The translations under genes and the position numbers were made by a program. 5,561 nucleotides of DNA. It comes from Natronohydrobacter sp. Its GTDB lineage: Bacteria; Pseudomonadota; Alphaproteobacteria; Rhodobacterales; Rhodobacteraceae. The notes under the pieces are model-generated. The model saw only the letters and a list, made by a program, of their open reading frames with translations, did not search any database and was not told the DNA's origin. This document shows positions 4,718 through 5,561 of this stretch, piece by piece. How positions within the stretch are numbered: position 1 is the first letter of the stretch; each line of letters opens with the position of its first letter. The stretch lies in contig SKGU01000158.1 of NCBI GenBank assembly GCA_007117255.1, positions 1 to 5,561 on the forward strand, given 5' to 3'.

Positions 4718-5561
4718 ATGACCACGACAAGACGGAAGTTTCTGACCACGGGTGCCCTTGGTGGTGCCGCCGCCCTCGCCGCCCCGGCCGTCAAGGCGCA
4801 ATCGCCGATCCGCTGGCGGTTGCAGACCTATGCAGGTGCGGCCCTCGGCGCGCAGGTTGCCAAGCCGGCCATCGACATGTTCAACGCCATTGCAGGCGAA
4901 GAGATGCAGATCGACCTGTTCTATGCCGACCAGCTTGTGCCCACGGAAGAGCTGTTTCAGGCCATGCAGCGCGGCACGATCGACGCGGTGCAATCGGATG
5001 ATGATTCCATGGCGTCGCCCACGGAAGTCACGGTATTCGGGGGCTATTTCCCCTTTGCTAGCCGCTATTCACTGGATGTGCCCGCGCTGTTTCACGACTG
5101 GGGCCTGAACGAGATCTGGGCAGAGGAATACGCGAAAGTCGGCGTGAAGCATATCTCGGCAGGGTCGTGGGATCCGTGCCATTTCATCACCTCCTCACCG
5201 ATCACGTCACTTGCTGATTTGCAGGGCAAGCGGGTCTTCACCTTCCCGACCGCGGGGCGTTTCCTGTCGCAATTCGGTGTCGTGCCGGTGACCGTGCCGT
5301 GGGAGGATGTCGAGATTGCACTGCAAACACGCGAAATCGACGGAGTCGCATGGTGCGGGATCACCGAAGCCTATGAGGTGGGTTGGGCCGATATCTGTAG
5401 CCATTTCCTGACCAACAATATCTCTGGCGCCTGGATCGGGCATTTCTTCGCCAATATGGACCGCTGGAATGAGTTGCCCGAACATCTGCAAAACCTGATG
5501 GCCACCTGTTTCGAGCAGTCGCATTACTACCGTCAGCACTGGTATTGGGCCGGCGAGGCAC
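4718..5561 (+). CDS. dctP: TRAP transporter substrate-binding protein (DctP family), 3' end outside window
   Basis: 281 residues are visible with no stop; family members usually have about 320-380, so roughly the last fifth is missing. The N-terminus MTTTRRKFLTTGALGG is a twin-arginine signal (R5-R6, then a hydrophobic stretch), with a likely cleavage site after VKA (25-27). The mature protein would thus be exported folded to the periplasm. Family features include DQLVPTEELFQAMQRGTIDA (71-90), LADLQGKRVFTFPTAGRF (155-172), PWEDVEIALQTREIDGVAWC (184-203) and ITEAYEVGWADI (205-216). The last resembles the ligand region of TakP-type proteins that bind 2-oxo acids, possibly via E207 and W213 (inference). 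In aligned family members the segment after LKG usually supplies a carboxylate-binding Arg (G-x-K-x-R); here that place appears to be F164. The symbol is family-level only. Confidence 0.9.
   Translation, partial: MTTTRRKFLTTGALGGAAALAAPAVKAQSPIRWRLQTYAGAALGAQVAKPAIDMFNAIAGEEMQIDLFYADQLVPTEELFQAMQRGTIDAVQSDDDSMASPTEVTVFGGYFPFASRYSLDVPALFHDWGLNEIWAEEYAKVGVKHISAGSWDPCHFITSSPITSLADLQGKRVFTFPTAGRFLSQFGVVPVTVPWEDVEIALQTREIDGVAWCGITEAYEVGWADICSHFLTNNISGAWIGHFFANMDRWNELPEHLQNLMATCFEQSHYYRQHWYWAGEA

Overview
This is a GC-rich window with Rhodobacteraceae-like (alphaproteobacterial) character. That assignment rests on the look of the proteins and of the insertion-sequence remnants; there is no rRNA or other marker here. 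The window joins a graveyard of mobile elements (about 1-966) to an intact-looking metabolic locus (984-5561) that runs off the right edge.

Left part, 1-966. Pieces of at least three insertion-sequence families lie nested. The C-terminal end of an IS5-family transposase, with its terminal inverted repeat, ends near 195. That copy has landed in the istA gene of an IS21-family element, of which only the left end survives (196-633, minus strand). The IS21 end abuts a short stretch (634-728) that may be the tip of another IS3-like element. Next comes a broken internal piece of an IS3-family orfB (729-966, minus strand). None of these can encode a working transposase from the visible sequence, except possibly the IS5 copy, whose left part is outside the window.

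Right part, 984-5561. A MurR/RpiR-family regulator (minus strand) diverges from an operon on the plus strand. The operon order is an N-formylglutamate amidohydrolase family enzyme, a TRAP small membrane subunit (DctQ type), a TRAP large membrane subunit (DctM type), and a TRAP substrate-binding protein with a twin-arginine signal, cut by the window end. The first three genes overlap (16 bp and 1 bp) and the fourth follows after 59 bp. A perfect 20-bp palindrome in the divergent intergenic region, overlapping a plausible promoter for the operon, is the likely regulator binding site.

Working model (inference). The TRAP transporter imports a carboxylate, and the hydrolase cleaves an N-acyl or N-formyl amino acid, or a related amide, in the cytoplasm. 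The regulator senses the substrate or product and controls the operon through the palindrome. The regulator's SIS-like domain and the binding protein both depart from the usual ligand motifs of their families, so the substrate should not be assumed to be a sugar phosphate or a C4-dicarboxylate. The components are known families; I see no wholly new type of system, but the specific combination is uncharacterised as far as I can tell.
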